Below, in pieces: positions 9,363-17,984 of a DNA stretch of 64,000 nt (position 1 is the stretch's first letter; the number at the start of each line of letters is the position of its first letter). Under the pieces are notes generated by a model that had not been told where the DNA came from, did no database searches, and saw only the letters and a list, made by a program, of their open reading frames with translations. This DNA is from Bacteriovoracaceae bacterium (lineage in GTDB: Bacteria; Bdellovibrionota; Bacteriovoracia; Bacteriovoracales; Bacteriovoracaceae): assembly GCA_021737405.1 (NCBI GenBank), contig JAIPEG010000011.1, forward strand, positions 23,457 through 87,456. The letters run 5' to 3'. The translations under genes were made by a program, and so were the position numbers.

Positions 9363-12267
9363 CCTCTTTAGCTGCTTCCTCATCCAAAATAAAGTGTCGA
9401 ACTCCGTCAATAGCGTCCTTTAACGGGACTCTCATAATAGAATAAGGTTCCATTAGTTTATTAAACTTCTCCATGGTCTTACCTTTCCACTTACGAGTTC
9501 TTGAATCAACAACAATGACACCACCCCTGTCGGATTCTGTTCGCAATAAGCGTCCCAATTTCTGATGGAGAGAGCGAGTTCGATGGGCCAAGTAATAATC
9601 TGTAAATTCATTGCCAATATTGGTTTCATAAAAATGGCGCCTGTCATTGATAACCTGATCCATTCTCAGGTCTGGTACCTTATCAATAAAAACAAACTGA
9701 AGGGCCTCTCCTGGAATATCGATCCCCTCTCCAAAACTCTCCATACCAAGCAAAATTCCATGTCCACTGTTTTTAAACTCTTCAACGACATTAGAGCCCA
9801 TCCCTTGAATAAAGAGAGGGATTTGGCCGTCAAAGTCTCTTAATAAAATTTCACGCGCTAACTCGAATCTTTTTCGGGCAGAAAATAGCAGTAATGTTCT
9901 TCCGCCAAGATCTCTAATCAAAGGATTAATTTGTTTAAGAATCGTCTCAACAAAGTCTGAACGATAAAGTTCTGGAGCATCATCACAAAGGAACACTCTG
10001 GTGTTTCTTTTGTAATCATAAGGGGCCGGTAAAAAGAAGCCTCGTCGAAAGCGTCTCTCTGGCTCTAAGTAACCATATCCCGTGGCCCACTCCACTCCCC
10101 TAAATCCCTGATCCCCTTGAGCATTCCCAAGTGTTGCAGAGGTGAAGAAGACACTTTTACTCGTTTGTAAAAGGTGGTTGTATAAAGTCTCGCCAATATT
10201 AATTGGACCAGAATAAATGGAGTACCCTTCTCTTTCATGAAACTTAAGGCTGTGACTAAAACCTGCTTTCTTATTAACAGATGTGTCGAGGGCCAGTACA
10301 AGGTCATCTAGAGTTGCTGCAAATGTTTCAAAGCGCGTTAGGGCCACAATTTGATTTTCCCCTTCTAAATTTTTAACCTCAAAAAGGGAGCCATAAGGAG
10401 ATAAGGCCTGCGCGTAGCTTGAAAGAATAAATTTAATACTCTCTAAATGATTAAAAAGTCCCCTTCCTAAAGAATCACTCGAATTATCGCCCGAGATCAT
10501 GGGAAGTTCATTCCAAAAGTATTCTGTATAACGAGGGTGCTTTTTAAAATAATTCTCAAATACCTCTGGAAGAACACGCAAATGATCCATAAGCATCTGA
10601 TAAGTTTCAAGAGTTTGCTCTCTCAGTCTATTGATGATCGGGGTACTCTCTCCAACCTCATCTTCTTTTTGAGCTAAAAGATAAAAAAGTGAACCAATCC
10701 CCTGCATGTGATTTAGAGAGCGCGCAAGGCTTTCAAGACCATCTTTAGTTGCCTCTAGGGAAAAGGCCCGCGTTGTTTCATCTTCAATCTTATGGGCTTC
10801 GTCGATAACGATATACTCAGGCCGCGGAAATGCTCTGGGCCACGAAAAAGTCAGCGCATGATTTCCAATAATAATATCGGCTTCTTTCGCTTCTCTTAAA
10901 CCACGAATATAAGTACAGTCATTTTTAAAAGGACAGCTACTTCCTGTGCAAGAGCGATAATCTACAGCATTATCTTTATCTCTATTTCTAAAAGCTTCAA
11001 ATTTTCTTTTAAAGACATAAGGTAGGTCATCGCGAAGAATCCATGCTTCACTATCAAGTCTTGAATTATGATAAAACAATAATTCAAAGAACATGTCGGT
11101 AAAATTATCTCCAAAGTCCCGCGCAGAAAAGAGTAAATCTTCCTCATCAATACTTTGGCGAAAGAGAAGTTCACAGAGGTGATTATTAGAACCCACTAAG
11201 CGTTTAACTTTGAGTTCTTCTTCTCCAACCCCCAACGCTTTTCTAAGTTGTGGAACATCTTTATACATGGCCTGATGCTGAAGAGTTTTAGTTCCTGTTG
11301 CGACAAGAACCTGCTTTTTTTCTTCCATCGCAAAGAGCGCACTAGGAACTAGGTAGCCCATGGTCTTTCCAGTCCCTGTTGGTGCCTGAACAAGAGCATG
11401 AACGCCATTTTTAAAACTTTGACCAGTCTTTAACGCCAATTCTTCCTGAGATTCTCGATAAGAGTAACCTGGAATTTTTTCGCGAAGACTATCAACAGAT
11501 CTAAATATCTTTTTGAGATTATCACCCGAGAATTCAAAGGAGAATGGTCTCTCTCCCGCAAAGATGGGCGCATGAAAGCGACTCTCTTCAAACTCTTTAG
11601 CCTTCATTACTGCAGTATTGATGTCAAAATCAATGGCCTCAGCCAGTTCTTGAATTTCATCATCAAAGAGATTGAAGAATTTATAATACCAATAGTTTTT
11701 TAAATCATATTTATGAAAAAGAGAGTTAATGGTTTGAAACGTATCTCTGTCTTCCTTAACTAACTGGACGGCAGTTAAAAGAACCTTAAGTAAATCGACA
11801 CTATCTTCAAGGCCTCGGTGAGTTTCCCCAGGCGCTAATCCCCAATCAACAATAAAATGCTCTAACTTTAAGGATGCCTTATAGGGAAAAAGAAGGCTTA
11901 AAAAAGGCAAAGAGTCTTCATAAGTCTCCCTTTCACTACCATCGTCAATTTCATCAAAGGAATCAGCTAGAAAACTTTTTTCAAAATCAGCATTATGAGC
12001 AATTAACTTATGACCAAAAAGTTCACTCACTTCTGGCTCTACACTCGACCAAAGAGGGGCCTTCTTGATCATTTTTTCATTTATTCCAGTGAGCTTTTGA
12101 ATAAAGAAGCTTGGAACAAATGAGGATTTTACGAGTGATGAATATTTTTTTACAAGAGAGCTACCCTCAAATTGTAAGAATCCAACATCGATGATTTCGT
12201 CCGATAGTGGATCTACGCCCGTCGTTTCAATATCTATAATGGCCCAACGCCCTAAATTGCTTTCCAT
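9331..12267 (-). CDS. dinG: DinG-family DNA helicase with N-terminal DEDDh exonuclease domain
   Basis: A 978-residue protein joining two modules. Residues 1-170 form a DnaQ-like 3'-5' exonuclease: D12 and E14 (DIETTG), HNAD at 91-94, H150 and D155. The rest is a superfamily 2 XPD/DinG-type helicase: Walker A APTGTGKT with K301, four cysteines (C365, C440, C445, C451) placed as an iron-sulfur cluster, DEAH box 489-492, and motif VI QKLGRLLR near the C-terminus. DinG helicases unwind 5'-to-3' and resolve D-loops, R-loops or G-quadruplexes. The exonuclease fusion is known from Gram-positive DinG proteins; unlike several of those, this one appears to keep both Fe-S cysteines and exonuclease residues. 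A TATAAA lies just upstream of the ATG. Confidence 0.92.
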   Translation of the reverse strand: MESNLGRWAIIDIETTGVDPLSDEIIDVGFLQFEGSSLVKKYSSLVKSSFVPSFFIQKLTGINEKMIKKAPLWSSVEPEVSELFGHKLIAHNADFEKSFLADSFDEIDDGSERETYEDSLPFLSLLFPYKASLKLEHFIVDWGLAPGETHRGLEDSVDLLKVLLTAVQLVKEDRDTFQTINSLFHKYDLKNYWYYKFFNLFDDEIQELAEAIDFDINTAVMKAKEFEESRFHAPIFAGERPFSFEFSGDNLKKIFRSVDSLREKIPGYSYRESQEELALKTGQSFKNGVHALVQAPTGTGKTMGYLVPSALFAMEEKKQVLVATGTKTLQHQAMYKDVPQLRKALGVGEEELKVKRLVGSNNHLCELLFRQSIDEEDLLFSARDFGDNFTDMFFELLFYHNSRLDSEAWILRDDLPYVFKRKFEAFRNRDKDNAVDYRSCTGSSCPFKNDCTYIRGLREAKEADIIIGNHALTFSWPRAFPRPEYIVIDEAHKIEDETTRAFSLEATKDGLESLARSLNHMQGIGSLFYLLAQKEDEVGESTPIINRLREQTLETYQMLMDHLRVLPEVFENYFKKHPRYTEYFWNELPMISGDNSSDSLGRGLFNHLESIKFILSSYAQALSPYGSLFEVKNLEGENQIVALTRFETFAATLDDLVLALDTSVNKKAGFSHSLKFHEREGYSIYSGPINIGETLYNHLLQTSKSVFFTSATLGNAQGDQGFRGVEWATGYGYLEPERRFRRGFFLPAPYDYKRNTRVFLCDDAPELYRSDFVETILKQINPLIRDLGGRTLLLFSARKRFELAREILLRDFDGQIPLFIQGMGSNVVEEFKNSGHGILLGMESFGEGIDIPGEALQFVFIDKVPDLRMDQVINDRRHFYETNIGNEFTDYYLAHRTRSLHQKLGRLLRTESDRGGVIVVDSRTRKWKGKTMEKFNKLMEPYSIMRVPLKDAIDGVRHFILDEEAAKEASLYQDHSNI

Positions 12268-12302
12268 AAGTCCCTTTTATAGTCCTTAATACCAATGTTT
12301 AG

Positions 12303-12331
12303 TTGTCGACAAATTCCTTTTCCCTTATAAA
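12303..12331 (+). promoter_or_regulatory. Sigma-70-like promoter of the BolA-glutaredoxin operon
   Basis: TTGTCG (12303-12308), a 17-base spacer and TATAAA (12326-12331) lie upstream of the gene at 12368. Transcription would start near 12338 and read through 12368-13445 to the terminator at 13453. Confidence 0.5.
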
Positions 12332-12367
12332 ATAGCTAAAAAGCATAAATGAAAATTAAGGGATGGA

Positions 12368-12757
12368 ATGACCACAGCTGCTATTTTCCAAATACAGTCA
12401 TTTTTAATACTAAGCACAATGACTCTTGGAGTGTACCTTAGAAAAAAAAGGTCGGTCCACATTAAGCTCATGGCCACTACCATCATCTGGGATATTTTAT
12501 TAATTCTTCAGATTGAACTTGGCCGTGGGGCGATCATTAAGGCCTCCAAGGCCGTTACTAATGCCATGCTACTAAACATTCATGTCTCCATTGCCGTCTG
12601 CACGGTTCTCTTCTACGGCGGAATGATTTACACGGGGCGCAAGCTCTTAAGTGGCGATAATTCTATTAGACCCCTTCACAAAAAGTTAGGCTGGACAACC
12701 TTCTCCTTGCGTATTCTTACTTTTGTGACTAGTTTTTGGGCTGTAACACCCCAATAA
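12368..12757 (+). CDS. Small membrane protein, DUF420-like
   Basis: A 129-residue protein with four hydrophobic segments, a basic loop after the first (YLRKKRSVHIK), a conserved-looking histidine in NIHVSIAV, and a C-terminal RPLHKKLGW before the last helix. The arrangement resembles DUF420-type membrane proteins, but the match is by eye. The start ATG 12368 follows AAGGGA at a suitable distance. It is the first gene of a probable operon with the BolA and CGFS glutaredoxin genes (24 bases to the next). A link to iron or haem handling would fit the neighbours but is inference. Confidence 0.65.
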   Translation: MTTAAIFQIQSFLILSTMTLGVYLRKKRSVHIKLMATTIIWDILLILQIELGRGAIIKASKAVTNAMLLNIHVSIAVCTVLFYGGMIYTGRKLLSGDNSIRPLHKKLGWTTFSLRILTFVTSFWAVTPQ

Positions 12758-12781
12758 CACAATTAAAATAAGGAAAGTGCT

Positions 12782-13039
12782 ATGGTGGATTTCAGTACTG
12801 TTGAAAGTCTCATTAAAAGTCACATAGAAGACGCGGTCGTAAATGTTACAGATCTTACTGGTACTCAGGATCACCTAGGGATCATGATCATCAGTGATGC
12901 CTTCATGGGAAAAATGTTGATCCAACAACACCAGATGATTATGGATATTCTAAAAGAAAAATTAGGAACAAATGAAATACACGCAGTTCAATTAAAAACG
13001 ATGACCAAAGAAAAGGCCAAGGCACAAGGACTGCTTTAA
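12782..13039 (+). CDS. BolA family protein
   Basis: An 85-residue protein of BolA/IbaG size. Visible family features are the N-terminal helix, the central beta strand with a GIMIISDAFMGKMLIQQHQ-like stretch, the conserved histidine in that region, and the C-terminal segment with VQLKTMTKEKA. BolA proteins bind monothiol CGFS glutaredoxins and share a [2Fe-2S] cluster through a histidine. The gene directly precedes such a glutaredoxin gene (13 bases), which supports a working complex in iron-sulfur cluster trafficking or iron sensing. AAGGAAAG provides the ribosome site. Confidence 0.88.
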   Translation: MVDFSTVESLIKSHIEDAVVNVTDLTGTQDHLGIMIISDAFMGKMLIQQHQMIMDILKEKLGTNEIHAVQLKTMTKEKAKAQGLL

Positions 13040-13052
13040 AACGGAGAAATAC

Positions 13053-13445
13053 ATGAGTAACGACAACAACCCCTTTAATATTCTAGGTAGTGATAAAGTA
13101 CCTCAACCAGGTGGCAAAGCTGTTCAAGAAGAAAACAAAACAGGGGACCTTAATGATCGCATTAAAAACCTCATTTCAAGTTCAAAAATCTTTCTTTTTA
13201 TGAAAGGAAACCCTGAAATGCCACAGTGTGGGTTTAGTGCGAATGTCATTGGAATTCTAAATGCCATGAATGCTAACTATAGTACTTTTGATATTCTAAG
13301 CGATATGGATATTCGCCAAGGAGTTAAAGAGTTTAGCAATTGGCCGACCTACCCTCAACTCTATGTTAACGGTCAACTCGTTGGCGGAAATGACATCATT
13401 ATGGAAATGTACGAAGCAGGAGAGCTAGAAAGCTTTCTTAAGTAA
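13053..13445 (+). CDS. grxD: Monothiol CGFS glutaredoxin (Grx4 type)
   Basis: A 130-residue protein. After a polar N-terminal extension of about 33 residues comes a complete monothiol glutaredoxin domain with the active-site CGFS at C59, the KGNPEMPQ lead-in, WPTYPQLYVNG around the cis-proline and the glutathione-binding GGNDI. These proteins carry a glutathione-ligated [2Fe-2S] cluster and pass it on, often together with BolA, whose gene is immediately upstream. The extension, longer than in E. coli GrxD, starts MSNDNNPFNILGSD and is probably disordered. The gene ends eight bases before a strong terminator hairpin. Confidence 0.94.
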   Translation: MSNDNNPFNILGSDKVPQPGGKAVQEENKTGDLNDRIKNLISSSKIFLFMKGNPEMPQCGFSANVIGILNAMNANYSTFDILSDMDIRQGVKEFSNWPTYPQLYVNGQLVGGNDIIMEMYEAGELESFLK

Positions 13446-13452
13446 AAAAATC

Positions 13453-13478
13453 GGGTCCTTAATTGGACCCTTTTTTTT
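13453..13478 (+). terminator. Rho-independent terminator after grxD
   Basis: A six-base stem GGGTCC/GGACCC (13453-13458 with 13465-13470) with a six-base loop is followed by eight T (13471-13478). Seven A on the other side (13444-13450) let it also serve the convergent gene ending at 13477. Confidence 0.9.
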
Positions 13479-14694
13479 ATTTTAATTGAATTCTACTGTT
13501 TACCAGTTCATCAGCGATACTTATTTCAACTTGAATATCGAGGTTCTTATCATAAAAAATGCCCGCTTCCTCATCTAAACATTTAACAGAGGCCCATCCC
13601 TTCGCTGTAATCTTCATCGTATCAGCAACATCAAACACCCCACGGTCTTTCCAATGAAGGTTAGATAAGCTTACACCACCAAAATTAAGTCCTTCGCCAC
13701 AAATGTTATTAAAGATTTGAGACTCTCCAATATCAATAGAATGAAGCTTTTGTTCATAAGAGACATAAAGGTCTGGTAAACCGTCAATAAAGTCATGATT
13801 ATAGTAACCAAGCTCAACAACTTGATTTTCCTTAATGACCATCTCAATTTCAGACTTATTCATTTCTGATACGTTCATCACTTTAGATCCTAGCTCATCT
13901 AAGAATCCATGGTGCGCCACTCCTGCTTGATGGCCTAGTTCATGAATGAGAACGCCAATCCAAAAGCGTGGATTACTATTGCTTCTATAAATAGCATCTA
14001 AATTTACAAAGATAGGAAATTCCGGTGAGAAACCCGTTTTTGCAATTCTTGGCGCTGGATCAAAACCTAAAGTGTGGAAAAAGTTTGGATATCTAAATTC
14101 TGATAGAAAAAGAATTTTCCCATTTCTATCTTCCTTTTTAAGGATATCAAGAATCGCTAATAAAACCTTTTTCTCTGTAAGGTTAAATTCAATAAAATGT
14201 TGTTCAAAAGATGAGATTATGTGTTTGACCAAATTATGGTAATAAAAATAAGCTTGAGACTCAAGAAGCCCACCACCATTACCAACAGTATCACCACTCA
14301 TACTTCTGGTTGTATCATTCCAAAAGTCTCCTAGATCATTTTCCAGTATTTCATTGAATATATCATTTCGTTTCTCTCTCTCTTCAGGACTTAGGAAGAA
14401 ATTTCCACCATCAATAGTATAATCATCAGTTTCAATGACAAAACCATTACCGACTGTATCTCCGGACATGATTTCTCTCATCACCTGCCCACTATTTATT
14501 GGTGAATTAGGAATTAAATGGTCATACTTGAGACGAATTTCTTGTGATAGGGCCACATCCATCGTCAAGCGCGCCATTGTATCAGGATCAATATCTTGTC
14601 CTAGGCCACTAAAGCAAAAGGAAGCTAACAGCATAAAAGTTAGGCTTTTCTTATGCGAGTCTTTAAAAAACTTTTTCATACTAGGGGTCATCAT
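13477..14694 (-). CDS. Secreted metzincin-like zinc metalloprotease
   Basis: A 405-residue exported protein. An N-terminal signal peptide (hydrophobic about residues 17-31) is followed by a domain with HELGHQAGVAH at 251-261, the HExxHxxGxxH zinc signature of metzincin-type peptidases, and a methionine (SKVM) a short way downstream that could form a Met-turn. The motif SGDTVGNG occurs twice before the catalytic region (77-84 and 133-140), 56 residues apart. The family within zincins is not clear to me. It is 19 bases after a TIGR02147-type regulator gene on the same strand, likely one transcript. A role in digesting prey or host protein would fit a predatory bacterium but is inference. Confidence 0.75.
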   Translation of the reverse strand: MMTPSMKKFFKDSHKKSLTFMLLASFCFSGLGQDIDPDTMARLTMDVALSQEIRLKYDHLIPNSPINSGQVMREIMSGDTVGNGFVIETDDYTIDGGNFFLSPEEREKRNDIFNEILENDLGDFWNDTTRSMSGDTVGNGGGLLESQAYFYYHNLVKHIISSFEQHFIEFNLTEKKVLLAILDILKKEDRNGKILFLSEFRYPNFFHTLGFDPAPRIAKTGFSPEFPIFVNLDAIYRSNSNPRFWIGVLIHELGHQAGVAHHGFLDELGSKVMNVSEMNKSEIEMVIKENQVVELGYYNHDFIDGLPDLYVSYEQKLHSIDIGESQIFNNICGEGLNFGGVSLSNLHWKDRGVFDVADTMKITAKGWASVKCLDEEAGIFYDKNLDIQVEISIADELVNSRIQLK

Positions 14695-14713
14695 AAAACT
14701 CTTCCAGTCGCGT

Positions 14714-15598
14714 TTATTCTAAGTCTTTTGTGTGTTCAAATAACTGCATATTTAACTGATAGACAGCATTACCAGTGACATCATTTCTATATTTTTCATT
14801 AAATTCACTGACAAAATTAGTGATGTCTGAAAAGGCATCTTTTAGATCTTCTTCTTTATTAATATTTAATGTTAGTCCTTGAAACATCCTGTTATTTACA
14901 TCTTGCTCGTCTAGGGCTTGGGCGGCTTGCACAAGCATTCCTCTATGGTGATTCTTTATCGCTGCAGAGGGAACTTGGTTTCCGGTATGGGTTTTAACGG
15001 GGTTCTCTTTAATTCCTTTCACTGGATCATCTAAGAGAAGACCTATGTTCTTTAGATTTTGAATAGCATTTTTAATTTGCGCCTTTGAAATTTTTCTTCT
15101 TAAGGCCTTAAATATCCAATCGAGATCATAGACAAATTTCTTGTTACTGACTAAAGACTTAATCGCATAGCAGTACCAATCACTTACAACAGAGAACTGG
15201 TCGTAATTAATTTGTTGAACTTCACTCATTCCACTTAATTGACTTGCCTCCACCATCAGCTCACTAATATCAAGACCTGATTGCTTCTTACGTTCAATTT
15301 CTACTAAAAGTTCAAAATATTTGCGTTCGCCCTTACTAAATTTAAAATCCTCTGAAAATGAGACCATCATCTTCCAAGTAGGAAGACGCTGCTTATTTAA
15401 AACCATCGCAAGGGAGCTTGGCGAGCGATAACCTAGACGGTTGGCCCAGTTCTTTAGATTATAGGGGCCATGACTATATTTACCGTAAGCACCCACATAG
15501 GCGTTTAGGAAGTCTACATAATCAGTAAAGTCAAAAAGCCTTGGCTTTGCCTTTGGCTCACGTCCCTGACTTAAATTGGTAAAGCTTGTTTCTAACAT
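14714..15598 (-). CDS. TIGR02147 family regulator-like protein
   Basis: A 294-residue soluble protein of the TIGR02147 (DUF4423) type. Visible features are the N-terminal FDFTDYVDFLNAYV, a helix-turn-helix-like NWANRLGYRSPSSLAMVLN (about residues 49-67), and a C-terminal winged-helix-like region (KISKAQIKNAIQNLKNIGLL). The family is abundant in Fibrobacter and Bdellovibrio relatives and is thought to act in transcription control; its ligand is unknown. The gene precedes the secreted zincin gene with a short gap, suggesting it controls or is co-expressed with that enzyme. AAGGA upstream of ATG 15598 is the ribosome site. A perfect TTGACA (15654-15649) may be its -35 box, with a poor -10. Confidence 0.82.
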   Translation of the reverse strand: MLETSFTNLSQGREPKAKPRLFDFTDYVDFLNAYVGAYGKYSHGPYNLKNWANRLGYRSPSSLAMVLNKQRLPTWKMMVSFSEDFKFSKGERKYFELLVEIERKKQSGLDISELMVEASQLSGMSEVQQINYDQFSVVSDWYCYAIKSLVSNKKFVYDLDWIFKALRRKISKAQIKNAIQNLKNIGLLLDDPVKGIKENPVKTHTGNQVPSAAIKNHHRGMLVQAAQALDEQDVNNRMFQGLTLNINKEEDLKDAFSDITNFVSEFNEKYRNDVTGNAVYQLNMQLFEHTKDLE

Positions 15599-15932
15599 TA
15601 TTCTACATCCTTACATGCAGGTAGCTTGAATTAACTGCGACCAACAACTGTCAATTGATACCATTGCAAATGTATTGCTCTGAAGAAAACTTGTGAAAAG
15701 AATGGCAAAAGTTTTAACTAACATGAAATGTTCCAATCCATTATTGACCTAAGCTTAAGTGCTTAAAATATAACAATTTTAGAGACCAAAATAATGCACA
15801 GTGTAATACTTTTAGGCTTAATTCTTACCGTCCAAAATCTTTACAAATGAAAGTTGGCCAAGTGAGTTTTGTGAAAAAACATATAGTTAGGAGTATATTT
15901 GGGGTAAAAGACCCTTAACAATTGGTAAATGG
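15599..15932. other. Intergenic stretch without a convincing gene
   Basis: These 334 bases hold the promoter region of the minus-strand TIGR02147 gene and the 3' flank of the channel gene. On the plus strand TTGACC (15744-15749) and TATAAC (15769-15774) are 19 bases apart and would drive a transcript with only a 17-codon frame at 15794. I see no strong terminator for such an RNA and no conserved structure. Confidence 0.5.
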
Positions 15933-16958
15933 CTACTTGCTGACAAGATTTTCAAGGAGCCTTTCTTGCTCAGTGGTGCCTATATAGAGAAGAACATCAT
16001 TTGCCCCTAAGGAAACATCAGGCCCAGGATTATACTCAAAGTGATCTCCACCGCGACCGAGGGCCAGAATATTAATGCCACACGAATCATAGAAATTGAC
16101 CTCTCCAATTTTCTTTCCAATAAGTGAAGATTCTTTTGGGATGACAACTTCTTCCACGCGTATGGACTTATCTGTCCCCCGAAGCATTCTATCAAGGAAG
16201 TTCGTGACGTGTGGTCTTAAGATTTCAGAGGCCATCCTCATTCCACCAATATAGTTTGGAGAAACAACCCTAGAGGCCCCTGCTCTTTTGAGCTTCTTAA
16301 TCATGGTTAAATCAATGGCCTTAGAAACGATGGTTAGGCGAGGCTGTAACATTTTTGCCGATACAGTAAGAAAGAGATTGTCCTTATCATTTGAGAGAGC
16401 TGCAACGAGACCACGGGCCCTATCAATTCCTGCTTTTTCTAACATATGGTCAGTCGTCGCATCGCCTACTAGGACAGGTACATTTGGAAACTCTAAAACA
16501 ACTTCTTGTTTCTTTTCCTCAGTCGTCTCAATAACAACGCAGCTTTGATTAACGGCCACCATTTCTCGTATCACATGGACACCAGTTTCACCAGCACCAC
16601 AGATAATATAATGATTTTCCATACGCTTTATCCTTCTTCTCAGCCTTTCCAATGAAAAAGCATTTCTTAAGTTTCCTTCAATAATATAGGCCGTTACTAA
16701 AGAGGTAGAATAGAGAACTACTCCCATTCCAGTAAACATGAGAAAAGTTGTATAAATGATGGCCGCAGGATTTTGATCAATCCCAAGAATATCGCCATAC
16801 CCTACGGTCGTTAAGGTAATGGCGGCCATATATAAAAGTCTTAAAAATGATTCCTCTGGGAAAAATATTTTAAAACCAAAAGTTCCTAAGATTAAAGAAC
16901 TAAATAAAAGGATAACAGGGATTTTTAAACCTTTCCAGGCCCGAAGAAAATCAAACAT
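15933..16958 (-). CDS. Potassium channel with RCK (TrkA-N/TrkA-C) domains
   Basis: A 341-residue ion channel. Two membrane helices (about residues 13-31 and 66-90) flank a pore loop with the K+ selectivity filter TVGYG at 51-55. The cytoplasmic part is an RCK module: a Rossmann domain starting IICGAGETGVHV, then a TrkA-C domain (VVIPKESSLIGKKIGEV to the C-terminus). This is the MthK/Kch-like layout in which a nucleotide or ion bound by RCK opens the pore. The gene begins three bases after the FtsJ-like methyltransferase stop, so both probably share a transcript. Length and all core motifs are intact. Confidence 0.93.
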   Translation of the reverse strand: MFDFLRAWKGLKIPVILLFSSLILGTFGFKIFFPEESFLRLLYMAAITLTTVGYGDILGIDQNPAAIIYTTFLMFTGMGVVLYSTSLVTAYIIEGNLRNAFSLERLRRRIKRMENHYIICGAGETGVHVIREMVAVNQSCVVIETTEEKKQEVVLEFPNVPVLVGDATTDHMLEKAGIDRARGLVAALSNDKDNLFLTVSAKMLQPRLTIVSKAIDLTMIKKLKRAGASRVVSPNYIGGMRMASEILRPHVTNFLDRMLRGTDKSIRVEEVVIPKESSLIGKKIGEVNFYDSCGINILALGRGGDHFEYNPGPDVSLGANDVLLYIGTTEQERLLENLVSK

Positions 16959-16961
16959 TCT

Positions 16962-17756
16962 TTAATCGACCTTTGTTATGAAAAAGCAGAATTCCTTATC
17001 ATGACTTGGCAGAATACTTTTTCTGATTTCAGAATATCCGCTATTCTTGGCCATCTCTTCAAGTTCTACAATGTCGTAAATGCTAAAATTTTGCTCGAGT
17101 TTTACCGTCATGATTAAGCCTACACACTCTTCAAGCTTACTCATTAACTTCAAAAGACTAGGAAGTGCTCCTTTAGCCGAAGTATCCACGTCAAAAACAA
17201 TCCAATTTATGGGTGGTAATCCTCTTAGGTGTTTTGTTTTTAGTTTAGCGTAATTCGTGTTTAGAAAAAGGAAGCCTTCAGGAAAGTCCTCACGAACCTC
17301 ATTATTCACAGGTTTTGGATCAACGCCTATGACACGAAATCCATTCTTTAAAAGAAAGTAGGTCGATCCTCCAGGCGCGCAACCGATATCAAGAAACACC
17401 TCTTCATGGCCAACCAGAGGACGAAAACACTTAAAACACTCCCCTAACTTCTGATAGGAAAGAGAGGGAGCACGAGGCTCACTTGGAATGGGAGAAAGTC
17501 CGTTGTAGGGAGCGAAGTCGCCTCTCACTTGTTGGCGCACGCCGAGAGCATAAACCTCACTATCGATGCGAATGATATCAATGACTGGACCGCGTGTTTT
17601 TCGATCCCCCATTTCTCCACTTTCCTCCACAAGATCCCAGTAGTGGATTGTGTGGCAGCCGTACTTTTTTTGAGTTTCATCAATAAGGGATTCAATATAA
17701 GACTTATCCCCCTTATCAATCAGGCTTCCTTTGACGAGTGAGAAAGTCACCGTCAT
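16962..17756 (-). CDS. FtsJ/RlmM-like RNA methyltransferase, 5' end uncertain
   Basis: The 264 residues from ATG 17756 contain an FtsJ-type methyltransferase domain. RAPSLSYQKLGE is a variant of the SRAYLKLxE lead-in, VFLDIGCAPGGSTYFL is motif I, and WIVFDVD and LIMTVKLEQ are the later motifs that carry catalytic Asp and Lys residues. The fold suggests 2'-O-methylation of RNA; the long N-terminal part before the domain resembles RlmM more than FtsJ. The start is doubtful. The frame stays open for 58 codons upstream (to 17930), reads like protein, and has no ATG, GTG or TTG. A strong ribosome site lies further upstream in another frame (see 17757-17971). Confidence 0.75.
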   Translation of the reverse strand: MTVTFSLVKGSLIDKGDKSYIESLIDETQKKYGCHTIHYWDLVEESGEMGDRKTRGPVIDIIRIDSEVYALGVRQQVRGDFAPYNGLSPIPSEPRAPSLSYQKLGECFKCFRPLVGHEEVFLDIGCAPGGSTYFLLKNGFRVIGVDPKPVNNEVREDFPEGFLFLNTNYAKLKTKHLRGLPPINWIVFDVDTSAKGALPSLLKLMSKLEECVGLIMTVKLEQNFSIYDIVELEEMAKNSGYSEIRKSILPSHDKEFCFFITKVD

Positions 17757-17971
17757 CTCATGGATCTCTTGAAGAGAGTACTCTCGATCAAGGCGATAGG
17801 TGACAAATCCACGCGCACCATGATTAAAATTCCAATTAGGATAATAAACCTGAACTTCTTCCTTTAAATAACCTAGGATATGAATGAGTGAAATTAAGTA
17901 AAGTTCTGGCTCTCTTTTAATATTAATTATTCACCACCCAGCAACTCTTTCATCTTGGTATGATCTGCCAT
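17757..17971 (-). other. Open 58-codon extension plus 14-codon leader frame upstream of the methyltransferase
   Basis: AAGGAG (17986-17981) stands nine bases before ATG 17971, which opens a 14-codon frame (MADHTKMKELLGGE, stop 17929-17927). The methyltransferase frame is open from 17930 down and encodes a plausible N-terminal domain, with stretches such as YLISLIHILGYLKEEV and HGARGFVTYRLDREY, but lacks a usual start codon. A single-base shift near 17929 would join the two. The cause could be a frameshift mutation, a sequence error, programmed frameshifting or a rare ATA/ATT start coupled to the leader stop. Confidence 0.6.
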
Positions 17972-17984
17972 GAAACAAATCTCC

